Below are positions 1 to 7,429 of a stretch of DNA of 64,000 nt, piece after piece. Position 1 is the stretch's first letter; each line of letters starts with the position of its first letter. The notes below the pieces were generated by a model. That model had not been told where the DNA came from and ran no database searches. It saw only the letters and a list, made by a program, of their open reading frames with translations. Source of the stretch: JBFWVJ01 sp050246795 (lineage in GTDB: Bacteria > Patescibacteriota > Gracilibacteria > JAUYGZ01); the NCBI GenBank assembly GCA_050246795.1, contig JBFWVJ010000002.1, positions 62,001 to 126,000 on the forward strand, read 5' to 3'. The translations under genes and the position numbers were made by a program.

Positions 1-737
1 GGGTACCGGAGCATTTTCAGAAGTCCACTCCAGACCAGATTGAGACGGTTCGCCAGAAGTTTGGGATGACGAAGACTTACTTGCTCTACACTGGTGTTTG
101 GCGGTCCCATAAGAATCTGCTGAACCTCATCAAGGCTTTTAAACTCTTGACCGATCAAGGACATGATCTTCAACTGGTCTTAACAGGGAAAAAGGATCCG
201 GTGTATCCGGAAATTCCACAATTGATCGAAGAGCTTTTTCCCATTCCGAACGAATTCTCCGAGGAATCCCTCGCCAAAGCCATGCCAAGGGATTCCTCCA
301 CTGCGTCCTCCTCCGCTCCAACTCCAGGACTCGACCGATACAGCTCCGGAGGACTCCGGTCGGAATGGAAAAACCACGATCGAGTGGTACTGACGGGATT
401 TGTTTCAGACGAAGAGCTGATCAGCTTGATGTCAGGAGCTTCGGTGTACGTTTTCCCGTCTTTGTACGAAGGGTTTGGTCTGCCGCCACTGGAGGCCATG
501 CAGCTGGGAGTCCCTGTGGCCTGCTCCAATACTTCGTCCCTCCCGGAGGTGTGTCATGATGCAGCTTTGTATTTCGATCCGAAAAATGTGAAAGAAATGG
601 CTGAATCTATCCAAAAAATCTTAAAAAACCCTGAACTTCGACAGGAATTGATCGAAAACGGTCAAAAAAACCTTCTCAGGTTCTCCTGGAGGGGTATGAC
701 GAGCCAAATTCTTGACATATACAATAAAGTATGCTAA
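1..737 (+). CDS. Glycosyltransferase family 4 (GT-B), C-terminal part; 5' end outside window
   Basis: The frame is open from base 3, so the gene starts before the window; the ATG at 66 is internal. The visible part is the C-terminal Rossmann half of a GT-B retaining glycosyltransferase, which moves a sugar from a nucleotide sugar onto a lipid- or polysaccharide-linked acceptor at the inner face of the membrane. Evidence: a TGVWRSHKNLLNLIKAF stretch (start of the donor domain), VVLTGFVSDEEL, and the donor-binding block FPSLYEGFGLPPLEAM with the conserved E-x7-E pattern, then SSLPEVCHDAALYFDP. Between the first two blocks a Ser/Ala/Pro-rich stretch (from about base 235 to 372) is the translation of a dispersed inverted-repeat element, inserted without breaking the frame. 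Acceptor unknown. Family certain, specificity not. Confidence 0.9.
   Translation, partial: VPEHFQKSTPDQIETVRQKFGMTKTYLLYTGVWRSHKNLLNLIKAFKLLTDQGHDLQLVLTGKKDPVYPEIPQLIEELFPIPNEFSEESLAKAMPRDSSTASSSAPTPGLDRYSSGGLRSEWKNHDRVVLTGFVSDEELISLMSGASVYVFPSLYEGFGLPPLEAMQLGVPVACSNTSSLPEVCHDAALYFDPKNVKEMAESIQKILKNPELRQELIENGQKNLLRFSWRGMTSQILDIYNKVC
235..372. repeat. Inverted-repeat element, copy A, read in frame inside a glycosyltransferase gene
   Basis: Outer arms TTTCCCATTCCGA and TCGGAATGGAAAA and inner arms GAGGAATCCCT and AGGGATTCCTC form a nested imperfect palindrome. The same architecture occurs at 6317-6435, 18633-18760 and, as a half copy, 54303-54365. Here the length keeps the frame, so about 46 codons of the host gene come from the element. 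Confidence 0.85.
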
Positions 738-740
738 TAT
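712..740 (+). promoter_or_regulatory. Sigma-70-type promoter for the candidate RNA at 748
   Basis: TTGACA at 712-717, a 17-bp spacer and TAATAT at 735-740. The -35 is a perfect consensus. The -10 overlaps the stop codon of the glycosyltransferase, so transcription starts near 747, into a region without a coding frame. Confidence 0.7.
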
Positions 741-747
741 ACTCGCC

Positions 748-1268
748 AAACTGATTGATCCTTGAATACATAAAGTTAGGGCCCCCTCCTTTTGCACTTG
801 TTCCAAGATCTAAGCTGTGGAAATGGAAGTGTGGAGAAGGGCCCTACGGAACTCATAAGATGGATTAGTACCGCAACAAAAATGTGGCAGTGATTCGTCC
901 TATGAGGTGTTGATCTCGCTCAATAGCTTGAGATTCAACTTTCACGTTCACCTCCGAAGAGATGAAAAGTGCTCCCTACTGTTCTTTCGTGGATTTTACG
1001 AGAACACGCTCTCGTCCCTCATATACCACCGCAAAATGATATAAGGCGTGTAGAGCCAGTTTCCGAAGAAGCTAGATACATCAAAGGGAATAGCTAGAGG
1101 CCTGTATTGGCAGACCTTATCCCGCCAGGCGGGACAGCCGAAGAGTAAGGAGCAAAGCGGCTCAATGGTGAGACTGTTGGGTCGGTCATTGAGAGCGACA
1201 AAGGGTTGATTCTCTCCGGGAACCGCTTTGGCCGTTACTCTTCTGTTGGTTTCTGTTTTTCAAGGTTC
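748..1268 (+). ncRNA. Candidate large structured non-coding RNA (about 520 nt), family not recognised
   Basis: This stretch has no plausible coding frame but is preceded by a strong promoter and is unusually rich in long complementary segments. The ends pair: CCTTGAA at 760-766 with TTCAAGG at 1259-1265. A 5' hairpin is closed by TAGGGCCC and GGGCCCTA. CTCATAAG pairs with CCTATGAG. ACGAGA and TCTCGT form a tight hairpin. CCCGCC and GGCGGG form another. GAAGAGTAA (1140-1148) plus AAAGCGG (1154-1160) pair with CCGCTTT (1223-1229) plus TTACTCTTC (1235-1243), enclosing CTCAATG/CATTGAG. Such closed, multi-branched architecture is typical of RNase P RNA, tmRNA or large orphan RNAs. I do not find the RNase P core (GAGGAAAGTCC), nor a tmRNA tRNA-like end or tag ending in ALAA. 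A leader RNA is unlikely because the next gene is on the other strand. Confidence 0.5.
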
Positions 1269-1313
1269 ATAATATAATAACACTATTTATTTACAGTGTC
1301 AAGTATTTAGACA

Positions 1314-1357
1314 ATAAAAAGAGACCCCGATACGGATATCGAGGCCATTTTTATTTG
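1314..1357 (-). terminator. Rho-independent terminator of the rpsB-tsf unit
   Basis: CCCCGATA and TATCGAGG form a stem with one mismatch and loop CGGA. T-runs on both sides make it usable from either strand: it lies 30 bp past the tsf stop on the minus strand and about 50 bp past the candidate RNA on the plus strand. Confidence 0.6.
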
Positions 1358-1388
1358 GAGTCGGGCTTGAGTTCCTTTGGCTCAGGAA

Positions 1389-2156
1389 CTAGATCTTTAT
1401 TCGCACATATTCTGCCACTTCAGCCCCTTCCAGGAACTGTCCGACGGTGACGTTGTTGTCTTTCACGAAGACTTGAGCAGTGAGGGCGCTTTCCTCACGG
1501 AACTTCTTTTCTTTGCCCTTAAGGATATTTTCTAACATGTTCTCGGGTTTTCCTTCAGCCTTGAGCTGGTCGATCCAGATTTCTTTTTCTTTTGCCACCA
1601 GTTCATCAGACACTTCGGTCGGGTGCTTTACCAAGGGGTTCATGGCTGCCGCGTGCATTGCCACATCTTTCGCTTTGTCTTCCGTTCCGCCGTTCAATCC
1701 GACGAGAACTCCGATTTTTCGATTAGAGTGGACATATCCTCCGATGACGGGTGCTTCCACGAGAACGTATTCGCCTAATTGGATATTTTCTCCGAGCGTA
1801 TTCACGGCCTCTTTCACGGTCATTTCATTTTCTTCCTGGGCGGCGGCTCCTTTTTCTAAGTATTTGTCAGCCAACGACTGAGCAAGATTCACAAAGTCGT
1901 CATTTCGTGCCACGAAGTCGGTCTCACATCGTAGGGCAACGATAGCGGCCTTTCCATCTTTGATGCTGATCGCGACCGCCCCTTCACCGGTTTCTCGGTC
2001 GGACTTTTCAGCGGACTTGGCTTCACCTCGTTTTCGAAGGATTTCAATTGCTTTTTCTTCATCGCCTCCGGCTTCCACCAGGGCTTTTTTAACAGCCATC
2101 ATTGAAACACCGGTTTTGTTGCGAAGGTCCATTACGGCTTTTGCGGAGATATCCAT
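1389..2156 (-). CDS. tsf: Translation elongation factor Ts
   Basis: EF-Ts is the cytoplasmic nucleotide exchange factor that releases GDP from EF-Tu. The 255-residue protein has an N-terminal UBA-like domain (KAVMDLRNKTGVSMMAVKKA, residues 6-25) and then the core contact TDFVARNDDF (residues about 79-88), the EF-Tu binding signature, followed by the dimerisation-type repeats with HAAAMNPL. It is slightly shorter than the E. coli protein (283 aa), as in many non-proteobacterial lineages. It is the last gene of the rpsB-(DUF4870-like)-tsf unit and ends before a hairpin terminator. The ATG directly precedes the UBA domain, so the start is secure. Confidence 0.97.
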   Translation of the reverse strand: MDISAKAVMDLRNKTGVSMMAVKKALVEAGGDEEKAIEILRKRGEAKSAEKSDRETGEGAVAISIKDGKAAIVALRCETDFVARNDDFVNLAQSLADKYLEKGAAAQEENEMTVKEAVNTLGENIQLGEYVLVEAPVIGGYVHSNRKIGVLVGLNGGTEDKAKDVAMHAAAMNPLVKHPTEVSDELVAKEKEIWIDQLKAEGKPENMLENILKGKEKKFREESALTAQVFVKDNNVTVGQFLEGAEVAEYVRIKI

Positions 2157-2162
2157 GGGGAG

Positions 2163-2300
2163 GGGGGTTAGGTGGTAGGTGGTAGGTGGTAGCTTGTTAG
2201 AGACTTAGCTTTTTAGGGAGTAGCTTGGTTAGCTTCGTTCGCTGTCTATGGTTTATCGTCTATTGTTCATTGTTCATTGTTCATTGTTCATTGTTCTTCC
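2163..2300. repeat. Short tandem repeats between tsf and the DUF4870-like gene
   Basis: Two low-complexity tracts lie here: a GGTAGGT heptamer repeat at about 2168-2190 and a TTCATTG heptamer repeat at about 2262-2297. They sit in the spacer of an operon that is normally compact, so they are probably slippage products. Confidence 0.7.
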
Positions 2301-2310
2301 GTTCATGAGT

Positions 2311-2736
2311 TCATGCGTTCTTCGGTTCTTCAGAAGTGATATTGATCGAGAACTTTTCTGACAGATCGTAGATGAAGGGGAGTTTGAAGTACTTGCCGTT
2401 GAAGCTCATGTAGATGGCGTAGATGACCACGATGGTCTTCAGCGCGGTGTAGATCGAGGCCGCAAGCGGCGGGAAGATCTGGATGAAATCGAAGAAGTAG
2501 ATGAAGATCGCCAGCACCAGGGCTTGTTTGCCATGGTATTGAGCAAACTTGCTGTCTTTCAGAAGGACTAAGGGAAGAATGCAGAGAAAGCTAATATATC
2601 CGATCGCCACGAGAAAAGCTTCACTTTTCTTCACCTCGCTGTTGAGCTGGTCCTGAGCTTTCTGCTCTGCCAGTTCTTTGCTTTCCTTGCTCTTTTGGAG
2701 TTCCTCTGGAACTCCCTGAGGAGGAGTATCGGCCAT
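2311..2736 (-). CDS. DUF4870/Tic20-like small membrane protein
   Basis: A 141-residue protein with a charged, Glu/Lys-rich N-terminus (1-40) followed by three hydrophobic segments: about 42-62 (LVAIGYISFLCILPLVLL), 72-92 and 96-112. The motif FAQYHGKQALVL between helices 1 and 2 matches the H-x-x-Q-A-L pattern of the DUF4870/Tic20 fold. The biochemical role of this family is not established. It is placed between rpsB and tsf, which are usually adjacent, with 9 bp to rpsB, so it is probably co-transcribed with ribosomal genes. Family call good, function unknown. Confidence 0.75.
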   Translation of the reverse strand: MADTPPQGVPEELQKSKESKELAEQKAQDQLNSEVKKSEAFLVAIGYISFLCILPLVLLKDSKFAQYHGKQALVLAIFIYFFDFIQIFPPLAASIYTALKTIVVIYAIYMSFNGKYFKLPFIYDLSEKFSINITSEEPKNA

Positions 2737-2745
2737 GGAAAATGG

Positions 2746-3441
2746 TTAGGCTTTCTTTTCTGCCCTCTTCGGAACAGATTTCAGGGTTTCTTCGACGACT
2801 CCCAAGAGGTAGGTCAGAGATTTCATCGCGTCGTCATTCGCTGGCACGAAATAGTCGTACATGTCTGGATCAGCATTGGTATCACAGAATCCGACCACGG
2901 GGATGCGGAGTTTCCGAGCTTCTTTGATGGCGATCAAATCCCGTTTTCCATCGACGACGAAGAGCACATCAGGAGGTCGGCGGAGGTTTTGGATACCTCC
3001 CAAAGCGTTTTCCAGTTTCACGATTTCTTTTTCAAACTTAGAGGCTTCTTTCTTGGTAAACTTTTCAAATTCTCCTGTAGCTTGCTGTTCCTTGAGGTTT
3101 TTGAAGTAACGGATTCGTTCCTTCATGGTGTCAAAGTTGGTCAAGAGACCTCCAAACCACTTTTGGGTTACGTAAGGGAAATCATGAGTTTCAGCCAGCT
3201 TTGGAATGAGTTCAGCCGTTTGAGGCTTGGTGGAAACGAAGAGAATCGTCTTGCCGTCCTCAACCGTTTGCTTCAAAAAGTCGAGCATTTTTTCAAAATG
3301 CTTCTGGGTTTTATTCAAATCGAATACATGAACTCCATTGACCTCACCGTAGATGTAGGTCTTCATTTTCGGATTCCATTTTTTGGTGCGATGACCGAAA
3401 TGCACGGCATTTTGGATCATCTGTTCAACTGAAAGAGACAT
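2746..3441 (-). CDS. rpsB: 30S ribosomal protein S2
   Basis: S2 binds the head-body junction of the 30S subunit and is needed for S1 recruitment. The 231-residue protein carries the N-terminal signature FGHRTKKWNPKMKTYIYG (15-32), VLFVSTKPQTA-type block, the WFGGLLTNF motif (about 116-124) and PDVLFVVDG (about 178-186), all diagnostic of S2. It ends with a Lys-rich tail. It is the first gene of the unit with the DUF4870-like gene and tsf. A promoter and hairpin-rich leader lie upstream, consistent with S2-type autoregulation, though that is inferred. Confidence 0.97.
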   Translation of the reverse strand: MSLSVEQMIQNAVHFGHRTKKWNPKMKTYIYGEVNGVHVFDLNKTQKHFEKMLDFLKQTVEDGKTILFVSTKPQTAELIPKLAETHDFPYVTQKWFGGLLTNFDTMKERIRYFKNLKEQQATGEFEKFTKKEASKFEKEIVKLENALGGIQNLRRPPDVLFVVDGKRDLIAIKEARKLRIPVVGFCDTNADPDMYDYFVPANDDAMKSLTYLLGVVEETLKSVPKRAEKKA

Positions 3442-3575
3442 ATCCTTGGGGTTAAACGCCAGTGGTCTTCCCTCTGCTCTTGGCTCCGATGAACATCGGA
3501 GAGGATGAAGCAGTCAGACTACTGACTGGAAATAAGAAAGCTTGCTTATTTTACTGAGGAACGATAAAAATGCAA
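3442..3575 (-). promoter_or_regulatory. rpsB promoter and hairpin-rich leader
   Basis: Read on the minus strand: TTGCAT (3570-3575), 16-bp spacer, TAAAAT (3548-3553). The leader of about 100 nt then holds three hairpins: AAATAAG/CTTATTT, CAGTCAG/CTGACTG and CTCCGATG/CATCGGAG. This resembles a ribosomal-protein autoregulatory leader; direct S2 binding is inference. Confidence 0.5.
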
Positions 3576-3603
3576 ACGAAACCCCCAATCTTGACTGTTC
3601 TCA

Positions 3604-3861
3604 ATGGAATATTGCGCCGCAAAACTCAAAGCCTGCCAGGAATGGAGAAGGCCTGCCACTCTGCTCTATGGCGACACTGAAGAAGAACTCATTGCCCATG
3701 TAGAGCAGGTAGAAAATGGGATTGCCACCTTTGAACTCCTTGCCGGGCAGGGGATCGTGACCATCGCCCTCGATGATATCCACGATATAACCTATCCTTC
3801 ATTTGAAGAAGTGAGAAAGGGGGTCTTTAGAGTGGTGAAGAACCCTGGGCCGATGTGTTGA
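3604..3861 (+). CDS. Small hypothetical protein (85 aa)
   Basis: I do not recognise this frame. It predicts a mostly alternating hydrophobic/acidic protein with several beta-like segments (ATLLYGDTEEELIAHVEQ, GIATFELLAGQGIVTIALDD) that could form a small beta barrel. It is divergent from rpsB and its stop codon ends 2 bp before the encoded CCA of the convergent tRNA-Arg gene. A minus-strand frame of 60 codons overlaps it and is less protein-like. It is best called a plausible small gene whose start (ATG at 3604) is uncertain. Confidence 0.45.
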   Translation: MEYCAAKLKACQEWRRPATLLYGDTEEELIAHVEQVENGIATFELLAGQGIVTIALDDIHDITYPSFEEVRKGVFRVVKNPGPMC

Positions 3862-3863
3862 GA

Positions 3864-3939
3864 TGGTACGCACGGCAGGAATCGAACCTACGACCTTTCG
3901 GACCGCAACCGAACGCTCTATCCACTGAGCTACGCGCGC
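3864..3939 (-). tRNA. tRNA-Arg (anticodon GCG), CCA encoded
   Basis: A full cloverleaf can be drawn on the minus strand: acceptor GCGCGCG with CGTGCGT, D-stem GCTC/GAGC, anticodon stem TTCGG/CCGAA with loop TTGCGGT, T-stem GTAGG/CCTGC with loop TTCGATT, discriminator A and genomic CCA. The anticodon GCG reads CGC (and CGT by wobble). Most bacteria instead use ACG deaminated to ICG by TadA. Confidence 0.93.
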
Positions 3940-3999
3940 ATAAAAACTTGCCGAACTACTATAGGTAAGGCATGAAGAAGAGTCAATGATGCGAGTGCT

Positions 4000-4425
4000 T
4001 TATCTCCTCCTTCTTCTTGGTCTCCTTCCATCTCTTCCGGGTCGGGATCTGGCACCTCGAGCTGGACCACGTGATGACGGTGGAGGGAGTTCCTTGCTGA
4101 GGATGTACGTTCTTTTCTTATGCTTGGAATCCAGCGGTTTTTTATGTTCGACTTTTTTCCCAGACAAGGAGTACTCAGGCTGAGGTTCAGCAAAGTCCGG
4201 GATTTCTTGAAAGTCTTCCCGTTCAATGTCTTCTGCTCTGAAAAATATGTCTGTACAAAGGCCATTGGTAATCTTCAGGGTTTTTTCCTTATCATGATAA
4301 CGAACGTCGGTTTTTTCAACGGAACCACCTACCAGGCGTTCATCAGTCCATTTAGGCTTGTTCTCTTGGAAGAGAGGTTCTGCGTAGCCGGAGGAAAGCT
4401 GGTCTGTTGGAGTTTTTTGAGACAT
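4000..4425 (-). CDS. Hypothetical protein with Arg-rich tail (141 aa)
   Basis: The frame is open upstream to 4545, but that extension translates a tandem DNA repeat into an Ile-Val-Pro repeat, so I place the start at the ATG at 4425 (MSQKTPTDQL). The protein is hydrophilic, with an acidic middle (EDIEREDFQEIPDF) and a strongly basic C-terminus (PGRDGRRPRRRRR), which suggests nucleic-acid or ribosome binding. No known domain recognised. It lies downstream of the serine dehydratase genes on the same strand and ends about 60 bp before tRNA-Arg. Function unknown. Confidence 0.55.
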   Translation of the reverse strand: MSQKTPTDQLSSGYAEPLFQENKPKWTDERLVGGSVEKTDVRYHDKEKTLKITNGLCTDIFFRAEDIEREDFQEIPDFAEPQPEYSLSGKKVEHKKPLDSKHKKRTYILSKELPPPSSRGPARGARSRPGRDGRRPRRRRR

Positions 4426-4437
4426 AGGTTTGGTTGA

Positions 4438-4503
4438 GACGATTGGGACGATTGGGACGATTGGGACGATTGGGACGATTGGGACGATTGGGACGATTGG
4501 GAA
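4438..4503. repeat. Tandem repeat of a GATTGGGAC decamer
   Basis: About six and a half copies of the 10-bp unit GATTGGGACG lie between the serine dehydratase alpha gene and the next gene. Single or inverted copies of the same word recur at 4520-4555, 5481-5563 and, inside a coding frame, 18344-18378. Confidence 0.9.
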
Positions 4504-4562
4504 GGGGAAGAATGGGATCACTCCCAATCGTCTCCTTTTTCTCAATCGTCACATATTTCTCA

Positions 4563-5456
4563 TTACTTCAGCTTCACCAATTCTTCCGAGATTCGTTTCC
4601 CTGTCGCAGAAATGGCCAGTCCTCCTGTAGAAGTTTCACGAATGGCAGGAGACATGTTTTTCGCGATGTTGTTCATTGCGACCACGACCTCATCGAAGGG
4701 TACCACGGATTCGATCCCGGTGTAAGCCATATCACTGGCGGTCATCGCGTGACAGACGCCGATGGCATTCCGCTTGGCACATGGGACTTCGACGAGCCCG
4801 GCAATAGGGTCACAGGCCAGCCCCAGCATGTTTTTGAGAGCAAGGGCTGATGCTTGCAGACATTGTTCAGGCGACATCCCACGGAGCTCGGAGATCGCTG
4901 CCGCGGCCATGGCGCTGGAGGCTCCGACTTCGGCCTGACACCCGGCTTTTGCAGCAGAGAAGGTCGAGATACTGGCGATGATCATACCTACACCTGCTGA
5001 TGTCAAAAGCCCTCGAGCGGTTTGTTCGTCGGTGAAGCCAAAATCTTCCTGCATGGCGAGTAAGCTTCCTGGAATAATTCCAGACGAACCCGCTGTGGGG
5101 GCGGCAACGATGGTGCCCATGACGGCATTGCAGCCCATCACACTCAGCGCCCAAGAGGCTGCTTTCACCATCAAAGGGCTCAGCAGCATTTTTTTATCTC
5201 CAATGTGTTCATTCATGCGCTTTGCTTCGTCTTTGACCATACCGCTTTTGCTCTGCTTCACCTCCATACCCATATCTCGGGATTTTTTCATCACTTTCAA
5301 ACGGTCGATGGAATTCGCCAGGATTTCTTCGGGAGTGTGTCCGGTCAGTTCTTGTTCCGCCTTCAACACGACATCAGAAATCGTCTTCAAATCCTCATGC
5401 TTCTTAATGAGCGTCAGAAGTCGTTCGCCGGAGTAAAAGAGGAAGGAGTCGGCCAT
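4563..5456 (-). CDS. sdaAA: L-serine dehydratase, iron-sulfur-dependent, alpha subunit
   Basis: The alpha chain of the two-subunit L-serine ammonia-lyase that converts L-serine to pyruvate and ammonia using a [4Fe-4S] cluster. The chosen ATG at 5456 gives 297 residues (MADSFLFYSGERLL), matching the usual length of about 290; the open frame upstream translates repeat DNA. Visible signatures: GTIVAAPTAGSSGIIPG, the cluster cysteines in VMGCNAVMG, ACDPIAGLVEVPC, and KRNAIGVCHAM, all conserved in SdaAA. It follows the beta gene on the same strand with a 107-bp repeat-bearing gap. Its presence suggests serine is used as a source of pyruvate. Confidence 0.95.
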   Translation of the reverse strand: MADSFLFYSGERLLTLIKKHEDLKTISDVVLKAEQELTGHTPEEILANSIDRLKVMKKSRDMGMEVKQSKSGMVKDEAKRMNEHIGDKKMLLSPLMVKAASWALSVMGCNAVMGTIVAAPTAGSSGIIPGSLLAMQEDFGFTDEQTARGLLTSAGVGMIIASISTFSAAKAGCQAEVGASSAMAAAAISELRGMSPEQCLQASALALKNMLGLACDPIAGLVEVPCAKRNAIGVCHAMTASDMAYTGIESVVPFDEVVVAMNNIAKNMSPAIRETSTGGLAISATGKRISEELVKLK

Positions 5457-5480
5457 GGGGTGGGAAATAGGGGAGAAAGG

Positions 5481-5563
5481 GGATGATTGAGACGATTGGG
5501 AGGATGGGAGGAGGTTCAGGGTATATCCCAATCGTCTCCTGTTTCCCGATCGTCCCATGATTC
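5481..5563. repeat. Inverted GATTGGGA-type repeats between the two serine dehydratase genes
   Basis: GAGACGATTGGGAGGA on the left and TCCCAATCGTCTC on the right face each other and can form a hairpin; a further CCCGATCGTCCCA follows. The same words surround the 4438 tandem repeat on the other side of the alpha gene, so sdaAA is flanked by this family. Confidence 0.7.
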
Positions 5564-6256
5564 TCACTCTGCGAAGTGGTCGTAGTTAGAAATATGGTTG
5601 AGAAATCTGGCGTAGTCGATGCCATCCATTTTTTCCAGTTCGTGAATAATTTCTGCAGAAAAGTGTTCTTTGATTTCTACGATGAGCAGGGACTTGTCCT
5701 TGTAGGTTTCGACGTCGAATTTTACAAAATGGACATCCAGCTTTTTGACGGTATCGATGATATCCAATGGATTGATTTCCCGGTTGTTGAACATCACCAG
5801 GAGGACGGAATAGGACATATCGATCTGACAGTCGACTTTATCGATTTCCCGGATCACGATTTTTCCTCCGCCGATGGATTTGGCACGAACCCGGTGGAAG
5901 GATCCATCTGGATTGGTCATTTCGATGCGAACAGAGTTGGGGTGTACCGTGTCTCCGAGATCGGTCGGAGAAATCTCCACTTTCATAGCTGCTTCCTCGG
6001 CATATTTTTCCGCGTCGCGGATTTTTTCAGAATGAGGGAGAAAGCCCAGCAATCCGCCGATAATCGCCTTGTCGGTACAGTGTCCGTGATAGACTTTCCC
6101 AAAAGAACCGTGGAGGAGAAGCTTCACTTCTGTGGGTTGTTGACCGTTGATAATTCTTGCAAAATAGCCGATTTTGGCAGCTCCAGCAGTGTGGGAACTG
6201 GAAGGCCCCACCATGACCGGACCAATGACATCGAAGACGCTCCAGGATTCGGACAT
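5564..6256 (-). CDS. sdaAB: L-serine dehydratase, iron-sulfur-dependent, beta subunit
   Basis: The beta chain partners SdaAA at the active site. The N-terminus carries the diagnostic SVFDVIGPVMVGPSSSHTAG (substrate-binding serine loop), and GSFGKVYHGHCTDKAIIGG-type motif follows. The C-terminal part (about 150-230) is an ACT-like regulatory domain with DVHFVKFDVETYKDKSLLIVE. The frame is open to 6325, but the ATG at 6256 (MSESWSVFDV) fits the family and gives 230 residues. The two subunits are separate genes as in Firmicutes, not fused as in E. coli. Confidence 0.94.
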   Translation of the reverse strand: MSESWSVFDVIGPVMVGPSSSHTAGAAKIGYFARIINGQQPTEVKLLLHGSFGKVYHGHCTDKAIIGGLLGFLPHSEKIRDAEKYAEEAAMKVEISPTDLGDTVHPNSVRIEMTNPDGSFHRVRAKSIGGGKIVIREIDKVDCQIDMSYSVLLVMFNNREINPLDIIDTVKKLDVHFVKFDVETYKDKSLLIVEIKEHFSAEIIHELEKMDGIDYARFLNHISNYDHFAE

Positions 6257-6316
6257 ACAGTATTTTAGTTGATAAGAGTATAGGGTAAAAATGTAGGTAT
6301 TCAACTCACTCGGCAG

Positions 6317-6435
6317 TTTTTCCATTCCGACCGGAGCTCTGTAATCAGAGCGTAGTGGAGGAATCCCTCACCCTGGCCTTGCCAAGGGATTCCTCCACTT
6401 CGTCCTCCTCCTGCACACCTTCGACTTCGGTCGGA
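6317..6435. repeat. Inverted-repeat element, copy B
   Basis: Outer arms TTTTCCATTCCGACCG and CGGTCGGAATGGAAAA and inner arms GTGGAGGAATCCCT and AGGGATTCCTCCAC are near-perfect. It lies between the epimerase stop and the sdaAB start and could act as a bidirectional structured spacer. Confidence 0.88.
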
Positions 6436-6445
6436 ATGGAAAAAA

Positions 6446-7408
6446 CTAGCGGAACTCGTCCGAGCTGGTTGCTTTTATCCGCTCCATTCTCAAGTTCTTC
6501 ACCTGTTCCAAGATCCCGTCGTCCAGCTTTACTTTTGGTTCGTAGCCAAGTACGGCGCTGATTTTGCTGATGTCCGCATGCTGGCCTTGGACATAGCCTT
6601 CTTTCACGGGGTTTTCGATGTACTTCGGTTGAATAGCTTTTCCGAAAGCCTTCTGAAGCGCGTTCACAATCTCATTCAAGGATGTGGAATATCCCGTGCC
6701 GATGTTGAAGACGTCCGCTCCCAGTTTTTTATCGGATTTGATCGCTAAGGTCAGTCCTTGGACCACATCTCGAACATTGGTGAAATCACGGAACTGGGTC
6801 CCGTCACCGTAGATCACGGGTGGGAGATCGCGAGCCATATCCCAGGCGAACTGGGAAATGATGTTGGCAAATTTACCCTTGGCTTCTTCATTGGGGCCAT
6901 AGACGCTCATGAAGCGGAAGCCGATGATGTCCATCTCGGGGTACACTTTTTGATAGGCTCGGGAACAGTTTTCGTAGACTTGTTTGGTGACCGCGTAATG
7001 GTTGGGTGGAGTGACGTGCTGGTCTTCAGTGAGGGGCAGGGGATTATTGCCGTAGAGAGATGAAGTAGAAGCGTACAGAACTTTCTTCACTCCATTTTTT
7101 CTCGCCCACTCCAGCACGGTGACAAAGGACTGGACGGAATTTACGTATCCTTGAATCAAGCCGTCATCCATAAACATGGGGGCAGAAGAGGTGCCCGCCA
7201 GGTGAACAACGAAATCGACTGGTCCGACGGTTTCCAAGTCTTCCATCTTACAGGCATCACCTTCGATGAAGCGAATTCCCTCATCCAGGTTCCGGACATC
7301 GCCTAAAAAGAGATTGTCCAGGGCGGTAATCTCGTATTCAGCCCGGTTGATGTTGCAAAAATTGGAGCCAATGAATCCCGCGCCGCCGGTGACAAGAATT
7401 TTTTGCAT
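6446..7408 (-). CDS. NAD-dependent sugar-nucleotide epimerase/dehydratase (extended SDR)
   Basis: Extended short-chain dehydrogenase of 320 residues. The N-terminus has the NAD-binding GGAGFIGS glycine motif (8-15) after a beta strand, then LDNLFLGDVRNL and VDFVVHLAG (64-72). The catalytic triad is visible as the Ser in YASTSSLYG (about 112-120) and YAVTK (138-142). RFMSVYGPNE and YGDGTQFRDFTNVRDVVQG are typical of UDP-glucose 4-epimerase, UDP-glucuronate epimerase and dTDP-glucose dehydratase relatives. The TSSLYG and RDFTNV patterns favour an epimerase. It presumably supplies activated sugar for surface polysaccharide. Exact substrate not predictable. Confidence 0.9.
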   Translation of the reverse strand: MQKILVTGGAGFIGSNFCNINRAEYEITALDNLFLGDVRNLDEGIRFIEGDACKMEDLETVGPVDFVVHLAGTSSAPMFMDDGLIQGYVNSVQSFVTVLEWARKNGVKKVLYASTSSLYGNNPLPLTEDQHVTPPNHYAVTKQVYENCSRAYQKVYPEMDIIGFRFMSVYGPNEEAKGKFANIISQFAWDMARDLPPVIYGDGTQFRDFTNVRDVVQGLTLAIKSDKKLGADVFNIGTGYSTSLNEIVNALQKAFGKAIQPKYIENPVKEGYVQGQHADISKISAVLGYEPKVKLDDGILEQVKNLRMERIKATSSDEFR

Positions 7409-7429
7409 GCAATGTAAAAATACGATGAA

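Noticed and set aside
748..1268. RNase P RNA or tmRNA
   Set aside because: No GAGGAAAGTCC core, no tRNA-like end, and no tag ending in ALAA were found on either strand. It is kept as an unknown RNA.
2695..3432. 245-aa plus-strand frame opposite rpsB
   Set aside because: rpsB on the minus strand is unmistakable; this is the antisense shadow.
4352..4850. Frames across the GATTGGGACG repeat giving Gly-Thr-Ile or Arg-Pro-Asn repeats
   Set aside because: They are translations of the tandem repeat; the true start of the downstream gene is the ATG at 4425.
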